From Candidatus Pseudomonas phytovorans (GTDB lineage Bacteria > Pseudomonadota > Gammaproteobacteria > Pseudomonadales > Pseudomonadaceae): a stretch of DNA of 64,000 nt. Of this stretch, positions 24,880-33,740 are shown piece by piece. Below the pieces are notes generated by a model. It did no database searches. It was not told the origin of the DNA and worked only from the letters and a program-made list of their open reading frames with translations. The stretch is taken from assembly GCA_029202525.1 (NCBI GenBank), contig CP119325.1:248001-312000 (forward strand). Direction: 5' to 3'. The first letter of the stretch is position 1; the number at the start of each line of letters is the position of its first letter. A program made the translations under genes and the position numbers.

Positions 24880-26139
24880 TCAGCTGGAAACTTCGGCCTC
24901 AGCCACCGGTGGCTCTTCCTGGGGCTTCACCTCGGGGTTGTCCACCTTGCGCAGCCGGTTCAGCTCCGGCAGGCCAATCTTGAGCAAGCGTGCCGTCTTG
25001 CCGTTCGCCACCTTCTCCAGCCCCTGCTCGGCCGGCAGCCGCGACAACTGCCCGGCCAGGTTCATCGCCAGGATCTCCCGCGAATACACGCCACCGCCCA
25101 GCTGGTAGATCGCCGCGATCAACTCGCGCAATGCCAACGGCAAGCGCCAGCGCGTGCGCAGCGCCGAACCGAACGCCGCACCGAACTCATCCAGCGAATG
25201 CTGCACATTGCGTTCGTCCAGCTCGCCCCCGGCCAACCGCCACTCTTGCAGGCAGCGCAATACCGCCAGGTCGCCCAGGCAATGCAGCAACCCCGCGCAA
25301 TAACAACGCCCTTGGTCCAGCTCGAGCATGCGCGCCAAGGTACGGCCATATTCTGCCGTATGCAGTGAAAGGTCCCAGTAACCGGCTGCGTGCTGCGCCA
25401 GCAGCGGGTCGCTGAGCCGCGCACTGCGCTTGAGGGTCATGCCCAGGATCAGGTTCATGCTCTGGGTACTGCCAAGCTTGTTCAGGGCCTGCAGCAGCGT
25501 TTGCACGGGTGCTTCACGGTGCAGCGCGGCGCTGTTGGCAGCCGCGATCAGGACGGCGGTAACCTGAGGGTCGTTACGCACTTCCTCTTCAAGCACCTTC
25601 AGGTTCAAGCCCTGCGGGTTGAGTGCCCGCTTGATCGCAAGCTGCACATCGGCCAGCAACGGCCCGCCATCGGCGGTAGCGCGGCGCTGCTCAAGGTAGG
25701 CCGGCAGGCTGGCACCTGCCTGCGAGGCCGGCACCGGGCAGGCGATTTCTTCTCCAACGGCCACCAGCAGCTCTTCCAGGCGCTTGCGCAGGTTGTCCAG
25801 GTTCAGTGGCTTGCTGAGGTAGGCGGTGGGGTGCAGGGGCAGCACCTCGCGCACACTGGCGCTGTCGCTGCGGTTGCTCATGAGGATGAACGGCAACCCC
25901 GGCCCTTTGGCGCGGACCTTGCGCAGCAGGTCCAGGCCATCGACACCGGCCAGTTCGCGCGCGGCGATGATCAGGTCGGGTTTGTTGGCCAACAGGTTGA
26001 GTGCTTGCGACCCATCGGCGCATACCTGAAGCCGGGCATCACAGCGCACGCTGAGCAGCATCTCGCTGAGCATGTCACGTACCCAGGGATCGCCCTCGAC
26101 AATCAGTACGTTTGGTGCGGTGGGGTTCGCAGCGCTCAT
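24880..26139 (-). CDS. HDOD-domain protein with degenerate receiver domain
   Basis: A 419-residue cytoplasmic protein. Residues 1-125 form a receiver-like domain (VLIVEGDPWVRDML, FILMSNRS, AYLSKPLN), and the middle and C-terminal parts form an HDOD domain (LPLLADVQLAIKRALN-type entry, LNKLGSTQSMNLILGM, CAGLLHCLGDLAVL). In the receiver, the strand that normally ends in the phosphorylated Asp reads PDLIIAARELAGVDG: Ala stands where Asp is expected. The acidic pair after beta-1 and the conserved Lys remain. It is therefore probably not switched by phosphorylation. The ATG at 26139 follows CAGGAG by nine bases. It is a single gene next to gabT. Confidence 0.82.
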   Translation of the reverse strand: MSAANPTAPNVLIVEGDPWVRDMLSEMLLSVRCDARLQVCADGSQALNLLANKPDLIIAARELAGVDGLDLLRKVRAKGPGLPFILMSNRSDSASVREVLPLHPTAYLSKPLNLDNLRKRLEELLVAVGEEIACPVPASQAGASLPAYLEQRRATADGGPLLADVQLAIKRALNPQGLNLKVLEEEVRNDPQVTAVLIAAANSAALHREAPVQTLLQALNKLGSTQSMNLILGMTLKRSARLSDPLLAQHAAGYWDLSLHTAEYGRTLARMLELDQGRCYCAGLLHCLGDLAVLRCLQEWRLAGGELDERNVQHSLDEFGAAFGSALRTRWRLPLALRELIAAIYQLGGGVYSREILAMNLAGQLSRLPAEQGLEKVANGKTARLLKIGLPELNRLRKVDNPEVKPQEEPPVAEAEVSS

Positions 26140-26233
26140 CGCCAACAACTCCTGAATAGCCTGACACACATTCCGTCGCAGCTTCCAAAGCAAATCCTCC
26201 GCTAACGATAGCGCCCTACGGCTTTTCTGGGCA

Positions 26234-26262
26234 CAAAAAAAACCCGCCGAGGCGGGTTTTTT
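26234..26262 (-). terminator. Rho-independent terminator of gabT
   Basis: Perfect hairpin AACCCGCC / GGCGGGTT with short loop, flanked by A-runs and T-runs on both sides. It therefore works in both directions, ending gabT on the minus strand. Confidence 0.9.
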
Positions 26263-26277
26263 CAGAAGCGCGTCACA

Positions 26278-27555
26278 TCAAGCGAGTTCAGCGAAGCACT
26301 CTTCGATGATGGCCAGGCCTTTGTCCAGCAGTGCGTCTTCGGCAGTCAGCGGTACCAGGATACGCAGAACGTTGCCGTAGGTGCCGCAGGACAGCAGGAT
26401 CAGACCCTTGTCGCGTGCCTTGGCAACAACCTGGCCAACAGCAGCAGCATTCGGGGTGTGAGTGCCTTTCTCGAAGACTTCAACCGCAATCATCGAGCCC
26501 AGACCACGGACGTCGCCGATGATCGGGTACTTCTTCTGGATTTCGCGCAGGGCGGTGGTCAGGTGCTCACCTACGGCCTTGCTGCGGTCCAGCAGTTTCT
26601 CTTCTTCGAACACTTCGATCACGGCCAGGGCCGCGGCGCAAGCGATCGGCGAACCGGCGTAGGTGCCGCCCAGGCCGCCCGGAGCGATAGCGTCCATGTA
26701 CTCGGCCTTGCCGCACACACCGGCCAGCGGGAAGCCGCCAGCGATGGATTTGGCGAAGGTGGTCAGGTCAGGCGCAACGCCCATCTGTTCCATGGCGAAG
26801 AAGGTGCCGGTACGGCCAGCACCAGTCTGTACTTCGTCAGCGATCAGCAGGATGCCGTGCTGGTCGCACAGGGCGCGCAGGCGCTTCATCAGCTCTTTCG
26901 GCGCTGGCAGGAAGCCGCCTTCGCCTTGTACTGGCTCGAGGATGATCGCGGCGATGTCTTTAGGCTCGGCGTCGTTCTTGAAGATACGCTCAACCGAAGC
27001 GATGGCTTCATCAACGCTCACACCGTGCAGCTCGTTCGGGAACAGCGCGCGGAACACGCCGCCTGGCATCAGGCCCATGCCAGCGGAGTACGGCACGACC
27101 TTGCCGGTCAGGCCCAGGGTCATCATGGTACGGCCGTGGTAGGCACCGGTGAAGGCGATCACGCCAGCACGGCCAGTGGCGGCACGGGCGATCTTGATGG
27201 CGTTTTCAACGGCTTCGGAGCCGGTGGTGACCAGCAGGGTCTTCTTGTCGAAGTCGCCTGGTACCAGCTTGTTGATCTTCTCGCACAGCTCTACGTAGGG
27301 TTCGTAGGCCAGCACCTGGAAGCAGGTGTGGCTGACTTTGGTCAGCTGCTCTTGCACGGCTGCAACCACTTTCGGGTGCAGGTGGCCGGTGTTCAGTACT
27401 GCGATGCCGCCAGCGAAGTCGATCAGTTCGCGGCCTTCAACATCGATCACAGTCGAGTTCTTCGCGGTGTCGACGAAGATCGGGTGGATCTGGCCAACGC
27501 CACGTGGGACGGCAGCTACACGACGTTGCATCAAGGATTCGTTGGTCTTGCTCAT
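26278..27555 (-). CDS. gabT: GabT, 4-aminobutyrate (GABA) aminotransferase
   Basis: A 425-residue PLP enzyme of the class-III aminotransferases that converts GABA and 2-oxoglutarate to succinate semialdehyde and glutamate. Visible motifs are VTTGSEAVENAIKIARAATGR, ILEPVQGEGGFLPAP, LLIADEVQTGAGRTGTFFAMEQ and the PLP lysine in TTFAKSIAGGFPLAG. It may also act on 5-aminovalerate (DavT activity), as P. putida enzymes of this type do. It lies downstream of gabD, with about 180 bases and a likely terminator between them. Confidence 0.94.
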   Translation of the reverse strand: MSKTNESLMQRRVAAVPRGVGQIHPIFVDTAKNSTVIDVEGRELIDFAGGIAVLNTGHLHPKVVAAVQEQLTKVSHTCFQVLAYEPYVELCEKINKLVPGDFDKKTLLVTTGSEAVENAIKIARAATGRAGVIAFTGAYHGRTMMTLGLTGKVVPYSAGMGLMPGGVFRALFPNELHGVSVDEAIASVERIFKNDAEPKDIAAIILEPVQGEGGFLPAPKELMKRLRALCDQHGILLIADEVQTGAGRTGTFFAMEQMGVAPDLTTFAKSIAGGFPLAGVCGKAEYMDAIAPGGLGGTYAGSPIACAAALAVIEVFEEEKLLDRSKAVGEHLTTALREIQKKYPIIGDVRGLGSMIAVEVFEKGTHTPNAAAVGQVVAKARDKGLILLSCGTYGNVLRILVPLTAEDALLDKGLAIIEECFAELA

Positions 27556-27672
27556 AATGCCCTCATTGCGCCGACAGGAATGGCGCTTTTATTCGGGGGG
27601 GCTGGGAGTGTTCGCGCACAGTATTCGTTGATCGACTGCCGTAAACGCCCTGGCCACCAGGTACTGCGATGT

Positions 27673-27712
27673 AAAAAAGGCCAGCGAGACGTCGCTCTCG
27701 CGCCCCGCTGGC
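27673..27712 (-). terminator. Probable terminator between gabD and gabT
   Basis: Minus-strand stem GCCAGCG / CGCTGGC with a 19-base loop that itself can pair, then a CTTTTTT run. It would partly separate gabD from gabT transcription. Confidence 0.55.
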
Positions 27713-27736
27713 AGAGGTAAAGCCTTTACCGTGCTA

Positions 27737-29179
27737 TCAGACGCTGATGCACAGGTATTTGATTTCGAGGTAGTCCTCGATACCGTATTTGGAACCTTCG
27801 CGGCCCAGGCCCGAAGCCTTGATGCCACCGAACGGTGCCACTTCGTTGGAAATCAGGCCGGTGTTGATACCTACCATGCCGTATTCCAGGGCTTCGGCAA
27901 CACGGAACACACGGCTCATGTCGCGGGCGTAGAAGTACGAAGCCAGGCCGAACTCGGTGTCGTTGGACATGGCGATGACTTCGGCTTCGTCCTGGAAGCG
28001 GAACAGCGGCGCCAGTGGGCCGAAAGTCTCTTCCTTGGCAACGGCAGCAGTCTTCGGTACGTCAACCAGGATTGTCGGTTCGAAGAAGTTGCCTTCGATC
28101 AGCTTGCCACCGGACAGCACTTTGGCGCCTTTGGAAACGGCGTCTTCAATGTGCTCCTGAACCTTGGCGACAGCTTTGCCGTCAATCAGCGGGCCAGTGG
28201 TGGTGCCGTCTTCCAGGCCGTTGCCGATCTTCAGCTTGGCAACTGCAGCGGCCAGCTTCTGGGCGAACGCGTCGTAGACGCCGTCCTGCACGTAGATACG
28301 GTTGGCGCAGACGCAGGTCTGGCCGTTGTTACGGTACTTGGAGATGATCGCGCCTTCGACAGCCTTGTCCAGGTCGGCGTCGTCGAACACGATGAACGGG
28401 GCGTTGCCACCCAGCTCCAGGGAAACCTTCTTGATGTCCTTGGCGCATTCCTGCATCAGCTGGCGACCGATTTCGGTCGAGCCGGTGAAGGACAGCTTGC
28501 GTACCAGGGAGTTGCCGGTCAGTTCGCCGCCAACTTCGCCAGCGCTGCCGGTAACGACGCTCAGCACGCCAGCCGGGATACCGGCACGGTGCGCCAGCTC
28601 GACCAGGGCCAGGGCGGAGTAAGGGGTTTGCGAAGCAGGCTTGAGCACCATGGTGCAGCCAGCGGCCAGGGCCGGGCCGGCTTTACGGGTGATCATGGCG
28701 GCCGGGAAGTTCCACGGGGTAATGGCCGCGGTAACGCCGATTGGCTGCTTGATGACGATCAGGCGCTTGTCTGGCTGGTGGCCAGGAATGGTGTCACCGT
28801 AAACGCGCTTGGCTTCTTCAGCGAACCACTCGATGAACGAGGCGGCGTAGGCGATTTCGCCCTTGGCTTCGGCCAGTGGCTTGCCTTGCTCGGTGGTCAT
28901 CAGGCGAGCCAGGTCGTCCTGGTTTTCGATCATCAGTTCGAACCAGCGACGCAGCTTGGTCGAACGCTCTTTGGCGGTCAGTGCACGCCAGGCCGGCAGG
29001 GCCTTGTCGGCGGCTTCAATGGCGCGGCGCGTTTCCGCGGTGCCCATCTTTGGCACGGTACCGATGACTTCACCGGTGGCCGGGTTGGTCACCTTGATGG
29101 TCTGGCCGTTGTCCGCATCCAGCCACTCACCATTGATATAGGCTTGCTGGCGGAACAACTGAGCGTCTTTGAGCTGCAT
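27737..29179 (-). CDS. gabD: GabD, succinate-semialdehyde dehydrogenase (NADP+)
   Basis: A 480-residue aldehyde dehydrogenase that oxidises succinate semialdehyde (or glutarate semialdehyde) for entry to the TCA cycle. The general-base glutamate sits in SLELGGNAPFIVFDDAD and the catalytic cysteine in NNGQTCVCANRIYVQ. ITPWNFPAAMITRKAGPALAAGCTMVLKPASQTP is the cofactor-binding stretch. I take ATG 29179 (MQLKDAQLFRQQ), with GGGAAG upstream, rather than the frame extension to 29218. The gene acts with gabT downstream on the same strand. Confidence 0.94.
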   Translation of the reverse strand: MQLKDAQLFRQQAYINGEWLDADNGQTIKVTNPATGEVIGTVPKMGTAETRRAIEAADKALPAWRALTAKERSTKLRRWFELMIENQDDLARLMTTEQGKPLAEAKGEIAYAASFIEWFAEEAKRVYGDTIPGHQPDKRLIVIKQPIGVTAAITPWNFPAAMITRKAGPALAAGCTMVLKPASQTPYSALALVELAHRAGIPAGVLSVVTGSAGEVGGELTGNSLVRKLSFTGSTEIGRQLMQECAKDIKKVSLELGGNAPFIVFDDADLDKAVEGAIISKYRNNGQTCVCANRIYVQDGVYDAFAQKLAAAVAKLKIGNGLEDGTTTGPLIDGKAVAKVQEHIEDAVSKGAKVLSGGKLIEGNFFEPTILVDVPKTAAVAKEETFGPLAPLFRFQDEAEVIAMSNDTEFGLASYFYARDMSRVFRVAEALEYGMVGINTGLISNEVAPFGGIKASGLGREGSKYGIEDYLEIKYLCISV

Positions 29180-29232
29180 GTCGGCTTCCCGAATTGTTGA
29201 TTGTTGAAAAGCGCCCAAGGCAGGGCATCGAG

Positions 29233-29319
29233 CGTTTGAAATCTCAAACGAATGCTAAGCGGCTGCTGGGGTATAGGACAATAGGCTGTTCAAAAAAAAG
29301 AACGAATGGTTGAACAGCC
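29233..29319 (-). promoter_or_regulatory. Two palindromic operator candidates upstream of gabD
   Basis: Site 1 (29233-29250): CGTTTGA-AATC-TCAAACG, a perfect 7-bp inverted repeat 54-71 bases before the gabD start. Site 2 (29284-29319): GGCTGTTCA and TGAACAGCC, a perfect 9-bp inverted repeat with 18 bases between, including a nested GTTC-A8-GAAC. They are plausible binding sites for a regulator of GABA or aminovalerate use, not identifiable from sequence alone. Confidence 0.45.
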
Positions 29320-29350
29320 GGGCGGAAAATTCATCATTTGCGTACTGGCA

Positions 29351-29450
29351 ACCGGCCCTTTCGCGGGCACGCCCGCTCCCACAGGTACCCCACCGGTCTC
29401 GAGTTCGGTGCAGTACCTGTGGGAGCGGGCGTGCCCGCGAAAGGGCCGGT
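29351..29450. repeat. REP palindrome pair
   Basis: Inverted REP units (ACCGGCCCTTTCGCGGGCAC and mirror) in the gap of about 340 bases between gabD and astA. The remaining bases on the astA side show no recognisable feature. Confidence 0.9.
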
Positions 29451-29517
29451 ACAGGTTAGACGAATGAACTGAAAGAAATGTGAAAGGAGGACCGACGGCC
29501 CTCCCGGAGGGGATGAA

Positions 29518-31194
29518 TCAGAATGCCCTGGCCAGGTCGATCACCAGTGCCCGGTAGCCAACACTGCCCGGCTGACGGCTGTGTACCTTCAGCTCCACCA
29601 GCACCTCCTGGGTTCCACGCCGCACCTCATTGAGCACGGTAGTGGTCAGCTTCTCCGGCGTCAGGAAATTCACCGAAGCCGAGTAGATGAACTGGGTATC
29701 GGTCTCAGGCCGGTAAGCCACCACCGAAGTCACCGGGCTGTACCACTCGTCGCCGCGTTCCTTGCCGTACTCCCACACTTGCTCAACCGTGCCCTTGGCC
29801 TCGTCGATACGGTACTCCACCGCCCGGCTGTAGTTGCCTGTCAGCTTGGTGGGTGCAAAGTCGCGCCCCCAGCCGTTATCGAAGACGGTCAGCGTGCCTT
29901 TGCCGGTCAGCCAGGCCGTGTGCTGGGTCCACGACCAGTCGAAGCCTTCGCTTTCGACCGGCTTCAGCACTTTGTCGCGCAGGCGCTCCGGCCAGCCTTG
30001 GGGCGAGGCGAGAATCCATTTCACCTGCTTGTCACGGCCAATCTTGACCACACCCTGATGCCGTGCTGAAACGATGATGCTGTCGTCATCAGCGTCGTAA
30101 TCGATGGCATTGACGTGTGCCCAGTTGCGCCCGGTGCCCACCCCGGGGGTGTCGCCAAAGGGCAAGTCACCCTCGGCCAGTTCGTTGGCCAGTCGCTCGT
30201 CTTGTTTCTGCACCCCTTCCGGCAACTGGATAGCCGCCTTGCCCAAGGTCTCCAGCAGGTCACCACGGTACGGGTCGAGGATCTGGTTCAGGTCCCAGAA
30301 GTCCAGCACATCCCCGGCCTCGCTGACCTCGATGATGTGGTCGCGGATCGAGCGCACACGCTTGCCGTCGGGGCGGCGATAATCACTGGTGCCAACCCGC
30401 AACAGGTAGGTGCCGTTGGCCGTCTCGCGGATTTCATGGGAGAAGTCGGCGAACTTGTCGGGGAGGCTGCGCTGCCAGATGCGCCGGCCGAGCAGGTCGT
30501 ACTTGGAATAGGTCTGGCCTTGACCCCAGATCAGCTTGCCGTCGCGGGTCTGCTGGAAGCCCATGGTGCCGCCCAGGGCGTCGCGGCGGTTGGAATCGTG
30601 AATCTGCTCGATATCCAGATACCAACGCACATCGCCGTTGCTGTCGGCGATCCAGTTGTTGCCCACCTGATCCCATTCTGCCGCGCCGCCGAGGGCATTC
30701 CACTTGAAGGCACGCCCGCCCGGAATGTCGCCAAGCAGGTGGTTGAACAGGTACAGGCGCTTCTCAAACCCAGGCGCCACCTTGATCGGCTCGACCTCCG
30801 GCAACGCAGCGGTCTGCTTCGCCACTACCGGCAAGCGCACGGCCGGGGCGTAGATCTGATACTCCTCGCGAATGCGCTCGCCATCGAGCTTGTAGGTCAC
30901 CTCTACCTGGTTGACGTGGTCCGGGTACAGGCCGAATACCGGGATACCGCCGTAGGTCCACAACGAACGGTCAGACACGTCATAGACAATGTCCACGCCG
31001 CGCTCGCCACGCCCCAGCACACGCACATGCGCATCACTCAGGCTGCGCCCACCATCGCGGATGATCGCGGTCAGCGGCGCCAGGCGGTACGGGTTGACCA
31101 CCACGTCGCCGAGCAACGCTTCGTCGCGCTCCGGGACCTTGGCAGTCAGGCAGGCGCCCTCAGGAAGTGCAGGGGTTTCGGTCTTGGCATTCAT
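29518..31194 (-). CDS. astA: AstA, arylsulfotransferase (arylsulfate:phenol type)
   Basis: A 558-residue protein of the arylsulfotransferase family. This family moves sulfate groups between phenolic esters and acceptors through a histidine intermediate; His residues in conserved-looking settings include FSHEIRETANGTYLLRVG, NWAHVNAIDYDADDD and SWTQHTAWLTGKG. The ATG at 31194 follows AAGGAG by seven bases; the longer open frame overlaps sftP. No signal peptide is visible, unlike the periplasmic enteric AssT, so it should be cytoplasmic. It lies 17 bases after sftP in the same operon. It has two Met and one Cys in 558 residues. The name follows the P. putida S-313 sulfate-ester locus. Confidence 0.82.
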   Translation of the reverse strand: MNAKTETPALPEGACLTAKVPERDEALLGDVVVNPYRLAPLTAIIRDGGRSLSDAHVRVLGRGERGVDIVYDVSDRSLWTYGGIPVFGLYPDHVNQVEVTYKLDGERIREEYQIYAPAVRLPVVAKQTAALPEVEPIKVAPGFEKRLYLFNHLLGDIPGGRAFKWNALGGAAEWDQVGNNWIADSNGDVRWYLDIEQIHDSNRRDALGGTMGFQQTRDGKLIWGQGQTYSKYDLLGRRIWQRSLPDKFADFSHEIRETANGTYLLRVGTSDYRRPDGKRVRSIRDHIIEVSEAGDVLDFWDLNQILDPYRGDLLETLGKAAIQLPEGVQKQDERLANELAEGDLPFGDTPGVGTGRNWAHVNAIDYDADDDSIIVSARHQGVVKIGRDKQVKWILASPQGWPERLRDKVLKPVESEGFDWSWTQHTAWLTGKGTLTVFDNGWGRDFAPTKLTGNYSRAVEYRIDEAKGTVEQVWEYGKERGDEWYSPVTSVVAYRPETDTQFIYSASVNFLTPEKLTTTVLNEVRRGTQEVLVELKVHSRQPGSVGYRALVIDLARAF

Positions 31195-31211
31195 GGCAAA
31201 GCTCCTTGTGC

Positions 31212-33548
31212 TCAGAAATCGTAACGGGCGGTGGCGCCGAAGGTGCGCGGGGTGCCAAGCACGCCGGCATAACCACCGTTGGCGGAGTTCCACAGGCTGG
31301 TGAAGTAGGTTTTGTCGCCGGCGTTTTTCACCCACAGCGACAGGTCGACCACGCCGTCGCCCTGATCCAGGCGCACACCGGCGGAAAGGTTGACCAGCGC
31401 GTAGCTGGGGATCTGGCCGAAATCGGAATCGTCGATGGTGCCCACCGCCTTCGAGCGGAAGGCGTAGCTGGCGGTGACGTACGGCTCGACATGGTCGGTG
31501 GCTTGCCACTTGTACTGGGTGTTGAGGTTGGCGATGTACTTGGAGGCGCCGACCACCTGGTGGCCAGACAAGTCGCAGGTGGCGGTGGCATTGGCCAGGC
31601 TCACCTCTGCCGGGCATGGGGCGTCCTTGTACTCGGTGTAGCGCACGTCGTTCCACGAGCCGTTGAAGTTGACCGTGAGGCCGCGGATTGGCAGTGCCGT
31701 GGCTTCGAACTCCAGGCCGCGCGAGCGCACGCTGCCGGCGTTGGCCAGGTACTGCACGCGGTTGATCTGGTCGTAGACGTTGGCCTGGTAGCCGTGTACT
31801 TCAGCCCAGAACAGGTTGGTGTTGAGTTGTAGACGGCCGTCTAACAGCGTGCTTTTCAAGCCCAGTTCGGCGTTGTTGACCCGCTCGGTGCCGACCAGTA
31901 GCGAGTCAGTGCCCAGCCGTGGCGCAGCCCCGACGGTGAGGTTGACACCGCCCGACTTCTCGCCATGGGTCAGGGTGGCGTAGCCCAGCAACTGCTCGTT
32001 GAAGCGGTAGCTCAGGCCCAGCAGGCCGGATGGGCTGAAGCTGTACTGGTTGAGGTCGCCCGAATCGTAAGCCCCTATCCGGGCCTGGCGCGCGGTGGCG
32101 GCAGCACCGGTCACTGCGGCGCCGCCGCTGGGTGCATCGCGGGTTACCCAGGCGCTCTTCTCTTCATAGGTACCGCGGATGCCGGCGGTAAAGTCCAGGC
32201 GGTCGGTGACATGCCAGGTGCCCTGGGCGAACAGCGCATAGCTGTCGGTATCGATGTGCCCATCACCGATTGTGTTGACGTTGTTCAGCGCCCCGGCAGG
32301 CGTGAGGTTCCAGACATCCGCCTGCGGGCCGTAGTAAGTGAAGGACTTGTTGTCCAGGTCCTGCTTGAAGTAATAGGCACCCAGCACGTAGTCGAAAGCG
32401 CCACCGGTAGGCGAAGCCAGGCGGATTTCTTGCGAGTACTGCTTGTCGCGCACCGATACCCCGGCGCTATAGAACACCGGCACGTTCAGGCCATCATCGT
32501 TGCGCGGGGTGAAGTCCCACCAGCGGTAGGCGGTGATCGACGTCAGGGTGAAGTCGTTGGGCAAGGTCCAGTTGGCCTCCACCGAGGTGCCGCCCTGGAA
32601 CACTGTCACCTGCTGGTCGGCGTCGAAATTGACCTTGCGGTCCTTGCCTGTGACCAGCGTCGCACCCGCCTGGGCAGCCAGGCTTTCGTAGCGGTTTACG
32701 CCATTGATGGTCGGGCCGGTGCTGTACAGGCTGAGGATGCCGTTATTGGAATCCTCTTCGTTGTATTCGCCGATCCAGCGCAGGTTGAAGGTTTCGCTGG
32801 GTTTGAACAGCAGTTGGGTGCGAAAGCCCTGGCGCTTGCCGCCATTGAGGTCGTCGCCGTTGTGGATGTTCTTCACATAGCCATCGTCTTCGGTGCGGTA
32901 GGCGCTGATGCGCCCGGCCAGGGTCTCGCTGATCGGCCCCGAAAAGCTGCCCTGCGTCTGCAGGTAGCCGTCTTCGCCAATCGACTGCTGGATGCTGCCT
33001 TCGCGGTGAAAGGTGGGCTTGCGCGTGGTGATGTTGAGCACGCCGGCCGTAGTGTTCTTGCCGAACAGCGTGCCCTGCGGGCCGCGCAGCACCTCTAGCT
33101 GCTCCACGTCCAGCAGGTCGAATACCGCCATGCCAGGGCGGCCGAGGTAGACGTTGTCCAGGTAGATGCCAACGCTGCCTTCCAAGCCATCGCTTGCCGG
33201 GTTGTTGCCCAGGCCGCGGATCGAAATGCTCGACTGGCGGGCATGTACATAGGCGACGTTGGTGCTGGGCACCAGCTGTTGCAGATCCTGCACACGGTAG
33301 ATGCGCTGGGTTTCCAGGGTTTCGCTGTCGAGCACGCTGATCGGCGTGGGCACACTTTGCGCGGTTTCTTCGCGGCGGCGGGCATTGACGGTGACGGTGC
33401 CGAGCTTGGCTTCCTGTTCTACCACCGGGGTGGCGCTGACCGGCTCTTCGGCGAAGGTGCCAGAGGACGCCGCCAGCAGCACGCCAGCGGCCAAGGGTTG
33501 CAAGGTGAAGCGCGACGCGCGCGCAGGCCAACGGGAAAGTCCGGACAT
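31212..33548 (-). CDS. sftP: SftP, TonB-dependent outer-membrane receptor for sulfate esters
   Basis: A 778-residue TonB-dependent receptor: signal peptide (to about SGTFAEEP), plug domain (SVPTPISVLDSETLETQRI, SSISIRGLGNNPASDGLEGSVGIYLDNVYLGRPG, LRGPQGTLFGKNTTAGVLNI) and a 22-strand barrel ending in FGATARYDF. It carries substrate across the outer membrane with energy from TonB-ExbBD. Its operon partner astA and the divergent regulator sftR suggest aromatic or alkyl sulfate esters as the substrate. The ATG at 33548 has AAGGAG seven bases before it. It is very poor in sulfur: two Met and two Cys. Confidence 0.87.
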   Translation of the reverse strand: MSGLSRWPARASRFTLQPLAAGVLLAASSGTFAEEPVSATPVVEQEAKLGTVTVNARRREETAQSVPTPISVLDSETLETQRIYRVQDLQQLVPSTNVAYVHARQSSISIRGLGNNPASDGLEGSVGIYLDNVYLGRPGMAVFDLLDVEQLEVLRGPQGTLFGKNTTAGVLNITTRKPTFHREGSIQQSIGEDGYLQTQGSFSGPISETLAGRISAYRTEDDGYVKNIHNGDDLNGGKRQGFRTQLLFKPSETFNLRWIGEYNEEDSNNGILSLYSTGPTINGVNRYESLAAQAGATLVTGKDRKVNFDADQQVTVFQGGTSVEANWTLPNDFTLTSITAYRWWDFTPRNDDGLNVPVFYSAGVSVRDKQYSQEIRLASPTGGAFDYVLGAYYFKQDLDNKSFTYYGPQADVWNLTPAGALNNVNTIGDGHIDTDSYALFAQGTWHVTDRLDFTAGIRGTYEEKSAWVTRDAPSGGAAVTGAAATARQARIGAYDSGDLNQYSFSPSGLLGLSYRFNEQLLGYATLTHGEKSGGVNLTVGAAPRLGTDSLLVGTERVNNAELGLKSTLLDGRLQLNTNLFWAEVHGYQANVYDQINRVQYLANAGSVRSRGLEFEATALPIRGLTVNFNGSWNDVRYTEYKDAPCPAEVSLANATATCDLSGHQVVGASKYIANLNTQYKWQATDHVEPYVTASYAFRSKAVGTIDDSDFGQIPSYALVNLSAGVRLDQGDGVVDLSLWVKNAGDKTYFTSLWNSANGGYAGVLGTPRTFGATARYDF

Positions 33549-33740
33549 GCAAATGCTCCTTGAGGCATGGGCCCTGGCGAGCATTTCCGTTGGCGGAACC
33601 GAATCGCGGTCAGTCGGGCTTATATTCTTTTAAGTGATATAAATATATGTAATTCATATTTAGTGGAATAAGTAACACCCTTTATAAGGGGACTCACCCT
33701 TGTCAGCAATTGCATTTGACCGAAGGTTTTAATGTAGAAA

